From Lineus longissimus (lineage: Eukaryota; Nemertea; Pilidiophora; Heteronemertea; Lineidae), in the NCBI RefSeq assembly GCF_910592395.1, contig NC_088312.1:17059292-17123291 (forward strand): a stretch of 64,000 nt of DNA, written 5' to 3'. Each line of letters opens with the position of its first letter. The first letter of the stretch is position 1. Positions 12,486-23,755 of the stretch are shown one piece after another. The notes under the pieces are model-generated. The model worked only from the letters and a program-made list of their open reading frames with translations. It ran no database searches and had not been told where the DNA came from. The position numbers were made by a program, and so were the translations under genes.

Positions 12486-13518
12486 TATTTTCCTGGAATT
12501 TTGGAAGTCCGACAGTGGTGCTAGTATGTGCCCAGCCGTAATGGTTATATTTACGGAAAAACTTTTGGAGTAAAAAAGTTTTGTTTTGTAACAACAAACA
12601 CGTATCAGATAAAGAAATTCAGAATTCCTTGATACATTGAATACAAATGCATGCTATTTCCCTTCTTTCGTAACGAAAGATATTCTACGCGAATATTATG
12701 TTAAGAATACAAAAATAAAGTTTTTTTATTCCAAGCATTTTCCAGTAAAATGCGCAAATAATGCTCGGTATAGAGTAGCACAACTTTCGGACTTCGAAGA
12801 GTATTGCAACTGAAAAGGCGGGAGATATGGTAATTCCGTGAAGACGTCAACATGGTGTTTTCCAAGCTATTTATAAATTTTCGCGGCAATCTGTCCTGGA
12901 CCTGCTTTTCCATTTCATGACCGCGGGTGAGTACCCCGGTTTAGCCGTTTTAGCCCAGCCGTCGATTCGAACAAAAGAGTTGCCACCTGACAATCACGAC
13001 ACTAGAGGCGCCGATTCTGAAATTTTTAAATTGCGGCGAGTTTGGCCACCTGATGGCGGCTCTTCTATCAGTGGGGTTTATGCCACGTCTCGGCTGGCTT
13101 TTCTTTCAGAGGGAGCTAATATGAAATTATACATGGTCTCTCAAGAACATTGATTAACCGTAGATTACTAGCATGACATATCTGGGCCTATATTACTCTC
13201 TGGGGATGTTTGGCACACGCTAAATTCAAACAGGCTAATTACTAATCAGAAGACTAATTTAAAAAGCCTTTATTACTTAGGATTTTAGAAAATTAGTCTC
13301 TAATTACTCAGTAATTATTTGTGCAAATTCTTTGAGCATAAGACCGGTGCTTTATCATCATGCCATCCATTTAGTAGCCCCACTTCAGAGGGATAAGGCT
13401 GGAAGGGGATTGCAGAAAATTTTGGCATTTCTGTACAATATTTGTACTATGACTATAATTAAATCACTCAGATCCATCAGAGGCTAAATCAGTGGACAAA
13501 CAGAAACAATTAGCTAAC

Positions 13519-13558
13519 AGCAGAGTCTTTCTATACAATTGTATAGAAAGACTCTGCT
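13519..13558. repeat. Perfect 40-bp palindrome
   Basis: The centre is caattg at 13538/13539 and both 20-nt halves are exact reverse complements, with no spacer. It is flanked by short direct repeats of gctaacag. Confidence 0.95.
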
Positions 13559-13887
13559 AACAGTAAGCATTCAAGAACTGGAAGAAAGATGTGTGATATC
13601 AGCGAACATTTCAATTTTATTTGTTTCATTTGCAGAAATATTATACAAACTTGGAAAAGCGAAAAACATCAACACAATGTCACATTACAGTTTTTCAAAT
13701 ATTAAAAATATGTTTTTAAAACTCATAATGATCTTTGAATAAAGGGCTGGAAACCTAAGGAACTGTGATGCTTGTGAAAAACATAGTACAAAAACTGTAA
13801 AAATGCAGACTACCCCCAGCCGATATAAAATGCGAGTCCAACTGTCAGTGACAAAACTGCTTTATGAATAGACTCGCATTCATAATC

Positions 13888-14176
13888 TACATACATACAT
13901 ACAAATAGCATTTATATAGCGCAAAATCCAATTAGAAAAATTGCTCAGCTGCGCTTAACAAAAACACTGTTCAAATAGTTTGGTTTTTAATCTTCTTTTG
14001 AACTCGCTGACGGTGGAGCTGTTGCGGGTGTTAGTGTCCAGCGAGTTCCATAATTTGCTGGCATAAACTGTAAAGCTTCTGCCACCAAATGTCTCAAGGC
14101 GATACCTGGGAGTCACCAACAACTCTTGGTTATCCGATCTCAGGGATCGCCCTGGGACATACGATGGCATATTCAT
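13888..14176 (-). mobile_element. 5'-truncated non-LTR retrotransposon, 3' end only
   Basis: The minus strand encodes about 70 residues matching the C-terminal tail of CR1/L2/Jockey-type reverse transcriptase ORFs (LWNSLDTNTR, FKRRLKTKLF), then a short 3' UTR and a tandem tgta tail. A 10-bp direct repeat (attcataatc) lies at 13878-13887 and 14177-14186, as expected of a target-primed insertion. The protein differs from the copy at 31307-31693 at one residue over the shared stretch, so both are recent. Confidence 0.88.
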
Positions 14177-14374
14177 ATTCATAATCATAATTGTAATGGG
14201 AGTCGCACAAGACTGAGTTCTTATTGAATGTTCGCAGTTACTCTCTGATCAATATTTTGAATTTTTTTTCCACCATGGCCTTATCTGTCATGCCAATAAA
14301 CGATTCAGTTAACTTTTTCATAATTTTGTATATTTCTACATTTTCGGAGTGTTAAAAGCTCCACTAATTTGTTA

Positions 14375-14560
14375 AGGTACAGTGGAACATGTGTGGAACT
14401 TCCCTTAGTGTACACCTCTCTAATTTAGGACAACTTCCTGTTAAGGACACTAGTTTTGGTCCCAAATAAGTTGTTTCCATTCAATTTGACCTCGGACACC
14501 TCTCTATTAAGGACAGCACTTGTCGAGTCTCGAGTGTGTCCTTGATAGAGATAATATTTT
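14375..14560 (+). mobile_element. Possible Tc1/mariner-pogo-like terminal fragment
   Basis: The sequence begins tacagtggaac and is followed by phrases such as acacctctc and ttaaggacac repeated with variation. These are typical of the termini of pogo/Tigger-like non-autonomous elements in invertebrates. Related wording recurs near 33595-33655. No second terminus was identified. This is family recall, not alignment. Confidence 0.35.
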
Positions 14561-15742
14561 TTTGTCTCTGTCCAAGGTCCGATACTTGGAACTTCAAGGT
14601 CATAAGTAAAGTAGTTCTCCCATGCATCACAAAACAGGGCAATGTCCCTTAGGTTCCTAGCCTGATTTGAAACCCAGCTTCATGGAAATTATCTGATGAA
14701 CTGCTGCCAATGAACCTGCTGAAGTTTATGTGCACATTTAATACCACATATAAAAAACCACTCATTTTAACAGGAAAACATGGCCAATTTTCTGTCCCTT
14801 ATACACCACACAAGTAAGCAATTAATTTAAAAGGAGACTGATGGCCAAATGTTAAACCAGGCCCTAGCTATGTTCTAAATTCGCATCGTAGGGGCATACA
14901 TAGGCAAAAGTGTCCATCCATGGATCATTATAGATTCCCACCATCGATTCTATGATGGCCCATCGAAGATGAATTGATAAATTGATGGGAATTTGGTAAA
15001 AAATCCAATGATGTTGGGTCCCAATTCCATTCAAATTCACAAGTGTCTTCAGAATTCTAGAAATTAAGAATAAGTTCAGCAGTTCTAATATGAATTCTTC
15101 GCTGGGCTGTCAAAAATCAATGATGGGCCTATGGTACATGTATATACAACCATGTGGTTCCAATAAAACCTGCCTATAGTTTCCCTTTAAAAACTCAACA
15201 TAGAATATGTACCATTCATGGCGAAAAGTAGGCTACATTTTTGTCAAAAATTCATAATCATAATTTTTATCTCATCACTGACAGTGACATCATCCTCCTC
15301 CAGTTCACAGGCAAGCTTCAAACGAAGGGTGTATTGATAATTGTCACCTACTGTCAGAATGAATGAATGAAAAAAATCCCGCGACAGAAGAAGAACGTCA
15401 CATGACATACACGTGATCGCATGAATATACCTCCGGGACTTGCAAGCTGCTAATCGACGGCTGGGGCTCTAAGCACCGACCGTGGTCGTGAAATCGCATT
15501 TTGCACATGTGGATTTAGATTTTGCCTAATCTAAATAAAATACTTTTCAATATCATAGTTCGGAAGACTCGGTCTAGTCAAGAAGAGTGGTCACGATGTC
15601 AACTTTTAAGAATGCGGCTAAATCACGTCAGAAGACACATAGAGAGCGCTCTCAGGTACGTACGCGTTGTGATGTGCCCATGCCCAGCTCGTGGCCATGC
15701 AATGATGCATGCATGGGACTGGGAGAAATGGAGAGGCTTTAG

Positions 15743-15890
15743 GAATTGAACCCGAGACGGAGGACCTTGGTTGAGTTACCAAGACATTCGAGGGTGGAGC
15801 TAAAATACGAGGGTTTGGACGAAATTTTAGCTCCACCCGAGAGTGTCTTGGACTTGGTAACTTGAAGGTCCGAAGCCGAGGGTTCAATTT
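15743..15890. repeat. Foldback element, ~63-bp imperfect inverted repeats
   Basis: The left arm (15743-15806) begins aattgaaccc and ends ggagctaaaat. The right arm (15824-15890) is its imperfect reverse complement. The 17-bp spacer is short, so the whole segment would form a stem-loop. Overlapping open frames are artefacts of this symmetry. Confidence 0.8.
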
Positions 15891-16560
15891 CTATTCTAAA
15901 ATACCTCAAACTAAAAAGATAGGCCACGAAAATAACTTGATTGAATATGTGTGAATTTGGCAAATTCCATCCATCGCTGGCCCGGAGCGCCGGTAGCGCC
16001 GTTGTTTACATTATGTTACGGCAACGTTACAGAAAATGAGACATGTACATTAACATTTTGTACAGCGCGCATAGGAAGTCCGCATCGGCTCGCTCAAGTG
16101 ATGCTAAAATCCACGCAAATGGGCTATTTGGAGCGTTTTTCTCGGCAAATATGTGTAGTGCTCATTAAAAAACTGAGGGTGGTTGATGCTTCCTTGGCTG
16201 ATTTGTGTTTGAAGCAGTGTTTTGAGAGCCTCAAACTTCTGAAGTGAGCTGAAATTCCGTACGGGGTGACGTGTGCATGGTTTCCACATTTTAGTGCAAC
16301 CCGAGGGAACTTTGGTAGAGCATCTTGGTTGCGTGTCCAAAACACTCCGCTCTCAGAACGAGGCTTATGCATTTTCCATTGATTTAAAAGTTGACTTTAC
16401 GGTACCAAAGTATTTTAGAATAGATCATCAACGATCCGAGTCGATGTTATGGCAGGAATTCTAGAATCATGTGTATTATTAGTCACATGACTCCTACGTC
16501 ATTGGTGGGTGAAATACATGGCATTGGCGACTTTCAGCATTGTCAAAACGTATCAGTATT

Positions 16561-16990
16561 ACTAGTCGAATGAACCATAGACGTATATTAGCTGAGACAA
16601 TCGGATTTACGCCATATATTATATACGTCGATGCAAGGATATCAGAAATACCGCGTAGATGAAAGCACGTGGAAATGTACGTTTGCATATCAAAGAACCC
16701 GGAAAAACGCTACGACTATGTGCAAATTTTATAAAAAGTGAACATGTATTACAGAATCTACCAAATTAATGTATTCTTTATGTAGCTTTACAGTGTTTAT
16801 ATGCACCAAATTCGAAATCAACTAAGAAATAAAGTCATATTTACACATTATTGACGAGAAAATCGCAAAGCCGGCATCTTCCACCGTCAATATTATTGTC
16901 ATGTGCAGTAATCAATCTCCACACCTGAGAGTCGTTCTTTACCCAAGTCTTTCACCCCTGGCAGCACTATGTGAGGAGGTGACCGATAAC
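16561..16990 (+). repeat. Dispersed repeat R1, copy 1
   Basis: About 420 bp shared with 22322-22690 (reverse) and 29507-29945 (forward). Hallmarks are gctgagacaatc, taccgcgtagatgaa, ccaaattaatgtattc and, at the end, ggcagcactatgtgaggagg. Minus-strand frames in all three copies give a similar peptide, but substitutions between copies are mostly amino-acid-changing, so no coding role is supported. Confidence 0.8.
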
Positions 16991-17056
16991 GATTGAATAA
17001 AAACAAAAATTACATCAAATTTCTCAATAGGGTCATTCCATTGGTGATTGATAATT

Positions 17057-18160
17057 ATAGGCCCCAGATCCCGTCTGGGGACTATATTGATATAACTGGA
17101 ATTCTCGAAACTGTTATTTTCTTCCACCAACACATTTATTGCGGTAGTCCAGCAAAACGGCTAAATAAACCAGAAATCAATCACCCTTACACCACCAAAC
17201 CCAATTCCATCTATGGACTATCACAAAAGTATTTTAAAAATCCTGAGTATTTCGATACTTTTGAAGCATTTTTTGCTGAGATTCGTCCGATCGTCTTCTC
17301 CCAACATGCCGAAGCCGCAATTCAATCTGACATGCGCTGTGACATGCGCAGAGGCGAGACGCTGATACATTAGCATAAGCTCCGCCCCGTCATAATGACG
17401 TCATTATTCTCAGGAGTTGGTCGAGCGATGGGATGATGGAGGTATTATAAAGAAACCCAATTCGATTCATGGACTATCGCAAAACGATTTTTCAAAACTC
17501 AGAATATTTCGATGCTTTAGATGCGTTTTTATGACTCCAGCTCCTCCCTCTGGGAGTTGGTGTCAGTATTGTTTTCGCTCAGGTTTCTCGTACAATCACG
17601 TGACCTCTCCCACACTCGATAATGCACTCTTTTCGTCCACGTTTTAGGCCAATCTTCGGCATGAACATGAAATCTAATAAGCGCAGTACTTAAATCAGAT
17701 GTTTCTCTCGCCTTGAAAACATTCCCGGGTAAAATCCATTGAGATTAGCTGAGTTAATCTACTTTTTCCGTGCTTAAAATCTCTGCCGCTGAATTCTATA
17801 AATAGAAACTATTAACATCGCGGCAGTGTGGTTCCCATTGTGCGCCCTCCCACTTCACACCATCTCAGGAAGTTTTACGGAGAGGGAGGCGTGCGGTAAG
17901 AAGAATGGCCAAAATGACGTCACGTTTTCCTGGCAATGCCTCTTCCCAGACCAGTCAAGCATTGGGAAAGCATCTTTAATTCAGACAACGTTAGAACTAG
18001 AAAAACGAATATGTTAATTTGCAAAAGTAAAAGCAGATTTCACCACTAACCAGTCAAATCGGAATACGACGGCGCAAAATGTTCTCGCTTTCTACTCTGT
18101 TGACATGACGACTACCTGGGGACTATCAAATTTGCTACCAGCAAATTTCGGAATTCTAGT
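17057..18160 (+). mobile_element. Hairpin-bounded family C, copy 1
   Basis: The 5' hairpin pairs cccaga with tctggg at about 17061-17081, followed by ctatattga. The 3' hairpin pairs aaatttgct with agcaaattt at 18128-18148 and is followed after about seven bases by ctag. Compare copy 2 at 32937-33583. A hairpin shortly before a CTAG end resembles the 3' terminus of Helitrons. No protein is encoded. Confidence 0.55.
17580..18092 (+). repeat. 513-bp segment duplicated at 58980-59482
   Basis: Near-identical to 58980-59482 in the same orientation; shared phrases include caatcacgtgacctctcc and aatgttctcgctttc. It is an internal part of family C. The second copy lacks the family C ends, so it is a fragment. 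Confidence 0.88.
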
Positions 18161-18473
18161 ATTCTTTTGTAATTTCAGAAAGATAAAAAAATATATCTTG
18201 GTGCTCTTTTTTTGTCACGGCAAATTTGATGATGTTAAAAAGTGCGCCATTTTGCACAAAATGGCGCCGTTGTTGTCAGCGGTTTACACATGTTATATGC
18301 AATGACATGTTTTCGCGAGGAGATGTAATCTCTAAACCTATTTTTAGACTGTCTGACACGAGCCGTCTTCGAAATCAAGTTGGTTTCGCTCCAAATTCAC
18401 TTGAGATTTTAACCAATTTCCGTCAATGGATTTGGCTTTAAAGTATGTTTTTCATCAACCGCAAAGGGTACTT

Positions 18474-18850
18474 GTTAACATGGTAGTGTTTTAAAAGCAA
18501 TTAATGTTATGGTTTAAGCGCATGCACTGTGTCTATTACGTACTCGATTTGACTACGTCGTTTCTGACTAATGGCCGCTGATGAGAGAGTTAAGACGGTA
18601 AAAGAAGCTTCTTTGAAGTATTTTTTTCTTTTATCGTCTTAGGTTTTAAGACTACATCAGTATCACGAATCCATGTGGAAAAGACGATAAAAGAAAAAAA
18701 TACCTCGAAGATTTCTTTTAGCGTCTTAACTCTATCACCAGCGGCCATTACTCAGGAAAGGTGTATTCGTATTGAGTATGTTATAAACACAGTCACAGTG
18801 CATGCGCTTAAACGATAACATCAATTGCTTTTAAAACACTACCATGTTAC
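18474..18850. mobile_element. Foldback element with ~170-bp inverted repeats
   Basis: The outer ends read gttaacatggtagtg on the left and its near reverse complement on the right. The inner arms pair gttaagacggtaaaag with cttttagcgtcttaac. The central loop is short. A partial, one-arm relative lies at about 33985-34140, and a short piece at about 39226. No transposase is encoded. Confidence 0.8.
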
Positions 18851-19238
18851 AAATTACAAAAGAATATTATCGATCCACAATGGAATAACCCTATTGAGAA
18901 ATTTGATGTAATTTGTATTTTTAGCTCAGCTGACAAAGTCAGCGGAGCTAGTAGTATAGCTGTTCAAATGGTGTCCGTCCTGCAATCCATCCATCTAGGG
19001 ACCCATCTGTGGACAAAATTGGACATTTCTGACCGGGAAGGCCTAGCCACTTCGTTGACGGTGCTAAATTAGGAGTTGCCCAAGGTGAACTCAAAAAACG
19101 AAAAATCGGCGCGACCTGACCTGTATTAAGAGAATGAGGTCATTTCGCGTTTAGATTTCTTTCCCTTTTTACCTCGGTCCACAGAGCAAATATTGTTTTC
19201 AAATGTGGCTGAATATTTTTAAATATTTTTTCATTTTT

Positions 19239-19289
19239 AGCTCACCTCTTAGCAGAGGTGAGCTTATCCCATACCGTGGCGTCCGTCGT

Positions 19290-19330
<41 letters not shown>

Positions 19331-20371
19331 CGTCGTCCGTTAGCAGGGCACGTTTCGTAACTGTTAGAGCTATTGAGTTGAAACTTGGTACACATGTACC
19401 CTTATGTAATGACACCTTGGAGACCAAGTTTCGGTCCGATTCGTTTCATGGTTTGGCCACCAGGGGGCCAAACGTTAAAAGTGAAAATATGCAATATCTC
19501 CCTTAATAGTAGTCGGGAAATTTTGAAAAAAATATGGTAGGTACTTCTAGCAAAGGTGCATCATATATCCTCCGGGTTTTTGATTTGACCTCCTTTTCAA
19601 GGTCACAGAGGTCAAATGGTGTAAATTGGCCGTTAGGATGTAACGATGGCACGTTTCTAAACTGCAATGACTATTGATACCAAATTTGGTACACATTTAC
19701 CCCTTAGTCAGGTGATCTCAGGGACCGAAGTTTGGTCCAATATGATTCACCACTTGACCACCAGGGGGCAAAATCCAAAAACCTTAAAAATGTGATTATT
19801 CCTTAACTTCTTGCCCGATTGCCACCAATTTGATATCATGGGTACATCTAACCACCATACAGTATATGTCACACAGGTTTTTAATTTGACCTTCTTGTCA
19901 AGGTCACAGAGGTCAAATGGCGTAAATTCGCCGTCAGGCCGTAACTATGGCACGTTTCTTAACTGCAATGACTATTGATCACAAATTAAGTACACATGTA
20001 CCCCTTGGTCAGGTGATCTCAGGTACCGAAGTTTGGTGCGATCTGATTTGCCGTTTGGCCTCCAGGGAGGGGGCCAAATCCGAAATTCTTCAAAATGCCA
20101 TTATTCCTAGTAATGACTTGCCCGATTGGCACCAATTTTATATCATAGGTACATCTGATTCTAACAACCATTCAATGTGTCACCTGGGTCTTCTTTGATT
20201 TGACCTACTTTTCAAGGTCACAGAGGTCGAATGTACTGTAAATTGGCCATTTTGGGGAAATTGTAATTGCTTGGACCTACATCAAACCTAACACTACATG
20301 ACACAATACCATGCTCTTTATCCATCTTTCCTCCACATGAGGTGAGCACAATGGCCCTGGCCATTTCATTT
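19239..20371 (+). mobile_element. Family A element nested in family B, complete
   Basis: Starts with a perfect 9-bp-stem hairpin (GCTCACCTC/GAGGTGAGC). Next come a CGT microsatellite and three ~300-bp monomers, each ending in the motif aaggtcacagaggtc (19597, 19898, 20212). It finishes with ggtgagcacaatggccctgg (a GGCC hairpin) and tttcattt. The join between the left flank (cattttt) and the right flank (acttttaatgg) recreates the uninterrupted family B sequence at about 53425-53440, with no target-site duplication. Frames with Arg runs come from the microsatellite. Confidence 0.82.
19281..19339. repeat. (CGT)n microsatellite inside family A
   Basis: Trinucleotide array at the position where all family A copies carry a GTC-rich stretch. 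The purest part is 19291-19330. Confidence 0.95.
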
Positions 20372-22109
20372 ACTTTTAATGGAATTAATATAGTTTTCAC
20401 CGCCAGTTGGCGCTGCAGGCACATTGCCTGAATTTTGGCGATTTCAAATTTGGCGGTGGCTTAACTTTTTTGCAAGCAGTGCCGCTGATTGGCCGATCGA
20501 TAGAAGAGATGCCACCATTTAAAAATGGCGGTAGTTGCTGCTTCAATGAAGGTGAGTGAACTTTCTCATGTTCAATCGGTTGATACTCTTTAAATCAACA
20601 TGACCATGTACCTGAAATTTGTTTAGGTACTGAAAAGAGTCTATATAATTCAGATTTATCAATAGTTTTTTATAATATTCCGGAAATTTTGTGCACAAAT
20701 TAGCGGAAGTTGGTGCTCGTCTCATGTCATTTTAGAGCCAGAAATTTGTTTCCGTCGATCTCTTCCACTGAAAAATCGCTTGCATAGCTTCAAATTTTTG
20801 TGAAAATAAGTATCTGAACTTGGTTTCAAATAGTCTAGAGAGTTACCTTTGTGGTGATACATATGGTATGTGATAAATATTTGTGGAATTTGTGAAATTC
20901 GGTTTTCAAACGTGCCGATGATGCAAGCGATCTCGCGTGAATTTTGCAAGTCCTGATATGTCGACCGGGTGTCAAAAATCACTCGCCTAAATTCAATTCA
21001 AAGATCGAAAATGATATCTGAACTTAGTTTCAAATAGCCTACGCAATTATCAGTTCGGTGATATATAATGCATGCATGTAATAATTGATTGATCTACCTA
21101 AAATGCGCAATTAAAACGGCGAAAGACCGTGATAAACACTCTGGTGGCGGTCACACTAAATAACGACCGGTAGGGCCCGGCGTGTGGCGGAGAAAAAAAG
21201 GTAGCGCCCGGAGGTTGAAACGGGATTTTTATGCACTTTTAACTGTATATATATGTTGTTTAGATGTATTTCTAACAGTTCTGTAACTTTTATGACCAAG
21301 CTTGCACCCAAAGTTGGTAAAATTGATGCTTGTTTATGGACTGCGCTAGCGACCGGAGAATTCGCCGTCGGCCATTTTGGGACGGTCCCTGAGTTGTTGT
21401 GGTTGGCAATTTTGCAACAAATCTCGCCATTTACTTTTTTTTACAATTATTTTGAAAGTCACATTATGACATCGTAGTATGAATTCCACTGCAGTTTCCT
21501 TACGCAGCAATGCTCATGTTTTTGGTTGGCAATCCTGTACTGTCTGTACACTGCGCTGTGCAGGCTTAGAGTATAACTCAACAGGCCCTCATGATTCATT
21601 TGATGGACACCTTATTTGATAGTACCTCATCATTAAGTCCACTAGATCCTGTTCTGTCACATGTCGTAGACGATAGACGATTTTCAAAATGTAGTACACC
21701 ACTCGCTCACGGCTCACATCATGTGGGCACGGTTGGCTGTTGAGTGTTATGGTTCAGTCTGTGAGACTAATTTAAAGAGGTTACACTTTTATTTTGAATT
21801 GGAAAACAACCCCCAGGACTGACTTTTCACTGAGTGATAAGTGTGCCCTTCGAAGGTTAATTCTCTTTCTGGATTTGCTTCCATAGATGCACAGACTGTA
21901 TCCGGTGGTGTACATTTCCCCGTCTATGTCACCCTTTTTTATTCAGTCAGTGTAATAATTTCTCTTCTCTTTTTTTTACAGATTAACTGTTGTTGGTTAT
22001 TGCAAGAGGAGTCGTTGGCACATTTCAAGTCCAGGAAAGCACTTGCTGTTCCCACATTCAGAGTAAGGTGTGCTTACTCGTTTTACTGCTTTCTATTCCT
22101 GGAGAGCGT

Positions 22110-22173
22110 TATCAAATATCTGCCGCAAGGCGCTTCAAATATCTGCCGAAAGGCATCAAATATCTGCCGCACC
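22110..22173 (+). repeat. Three ~21-bp tandem copies
   Basis: atcaaatatctgccgcaagg-type unit repeated three times with small changes. It makes the local open frames repetitive. Confidence 0.75.
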
Positions 22174-22321
22174 AATAAAGTTCATTTTGTTAACCAACTC
22201 TTTATCTTCTTCGTTGCCTCATAATAACGGTACCGACACACACTTGACCCTTGCCTTCACCTATCCATTTCAGCTGAGCGCCAGGGCCTTGGGCCTCTTG
22301 TTATCTACTCTTTATCGGTCA

Positions 22322-22690
22322 CCTCCTCACATATTGCTGCCAGGGGTAAAGACTTGGGTAATATTGATGGTGAAAGATGCCTGCTTTGCGATTTTTTCGT
22401 CAATAATGTTCAAATATGACTTTATTTCTTAGTTGATTTCGAATTTGGTGCATTTATATAAACACTGTACAGCTACATAAAGAATACATTAAGTTGGTAG
22501 ATTATGTAGATACATGTTCACTTTTTATAAAATTTGGACAGAGTCATAGCGTTTTTTCAGGGTTCTTTGATATGCAAATGTACATTTCCATGTGCTTTCA
22601 TCTACACGGTATTCCTGATATCCGTAAATCGACGTATGGCGTAAATTCGATTGTCTCAACCAATATACGTCAATGGTTCATACGTAGGTA
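22322..22690 (-). repeat. Dispersed repeat R1, copy 2 (reverse)
   Basis: Reverse-oriented copy of the repeat at 16561-16990, from gctgccaggggtaaag to the taccgcgtagatgaa-related end (here with cacgg). It begins just after a family B 3' terminus. Confidence 0.8.
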
Positions 22691-23587
22691 GGACATAAAA
22701 TGAGCTGCTCAGCATCAATAGTTCATCCTCGTGCAATTTGTGAACAGCTGAAGAGATACGTGGCAATGAGAATGCCTCTAATTTCGCCCAAAAAAACATA
22801 CCTCACGAATGAAAGCATCATCAACTTAATCTACAATATTTCTCAAACAATGATATAGGGCCTAGAGATGGAAAGATGATACAAGTTTACAAGTCTCAAT
22901 TTAGCAGCAAATGCGAGCTAAATTGTTCAATATCATATGTATTGCTTCCCGCATGGAATGCTGTTCTTGCGTTTTACTGTATACTTATGGGGTTCCACTT
23001 GTCGTCGAAATTACACATCCTGATGACGTCGTACGCAAAATTGATAGGGATACATTATATGGGCAGGAGATTAGACGTTGCTGAAAGTCTCTGTTGTCGA
23101 AGTCCGAGCCTTATTCTAAATGATCTTTTGGATGTTGAGAATACATCCCGCTATGTGATTGATACCACCACAAAGTATGTTGAGTACGCCAAGTATAAGG
23201 CCTAACAAAAAAAATCTTGTGTTTCTTATAACATCATTCCCAAAATTAGGGTAGGTAGGTAGGCATTTTTATTTTATAATTTTGGACCTCAATTTCCTAG
23301 GTTCCACACATTAGACAAATAATTTTACATGTTTTTGTCATGTTTCATTCCTGTGACTGTGTCCACTCCATGTACATGTAGGCCCTATGTACATGTAGGA
23401 ATGTAGGTTTTCAATGTATTTGAATTAAATTGATATTTTTATTAGATCTGTCTCCTTGTCTCTTCTCTATCATGTATCAGCCCATCATGTAGTGGCCGAG
23501 TCAGATTGTTAATAGTTTGGCATATGGTACGACAGTCTCAGATGAAACAAAAAAAGCCAAAGGAAGAATCAGTTTATCAAATTAATC
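22691..23587. other. Unassigned interval
   Basis: Contains a 109-codon plus-strand frame (22876-23205) with no recognisable motif, followed by A-rich sequence. I cannot decide whether it is a decayed exon. Nothing else is recognised upstream of the polyadenylation signal at 23590. Confidence 0.4.
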
Positions 23588-23589
23588 TC

Positions 23590-23595
23590 TTTATT
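23590..23595 (-). terminator. AATAAA polyadenylation signal
   Basis: Canonical hexamer on the minus strand, about 160 bases after the stop of the 333-aa gene. It supports that frame being a real transcription unit. Confidence 0.5.
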
Positions 23596-23755
23596 TTAAA
23601 GATTTAACTAGAACATGAAATTGTACCATAAAATATGAACTTGTGCAATAAAATACAGTGATACTGTGACAGCCATCCTATTCATTCTGTCGCAACCAAA
23701 GAAAATGTTGTTCCAAAAACCATACTGCATGGCATCACCATGATCAGACTTCAGT

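Larger units (their letters stand above)
10255..13500. other. Gene-poor interval
   Basis: About 3.2 kb with no recognisable gene. Open frames here (for example 11576-11956) lack family motifs, and frames around 11118-11489 are driven by cytosine runs. It contains the C-runs and the strong inverted repeat listed separately. Confidence 0.6.
18921..22302 (+). mobile_element. Family B element, interrupted by a family A element
   Basis: The 5' end has the family B hairpin (AGCTCAGCTGAC...GTCAGC.GAGCT, 18923-18949). The body continues to 19238, is interrupted by a complete family A copy (19239-20371), and resumes at 20372 with phrases (gttttcaccgccagttgg) found uninterrupted at about 53455. A family B 3' terminus (gcgccagggccttgggcctc, then ttgtt) lies at 22271-22302. 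Whether that terminus belongs to this same copy is inferred. Possible short ORFs (21841-22224) have no recognisable family. Confidence 0.5.

Noticed and set aside
19258-19506. Arg-rich ORFs on both strands here and at 54938-55264
   Set aside because: The poly-Arg stretch is a translation of the CGT/TCG microsatellite inside family A.
20521-20556. First coding exon (atggcggtagttgc... with donor aaggtgagtg)
   Set aside because: A related segment at about 58016 also has a start and donor-like gtgagtg, but both are in repeat sequence and no downstream exon was recognised.
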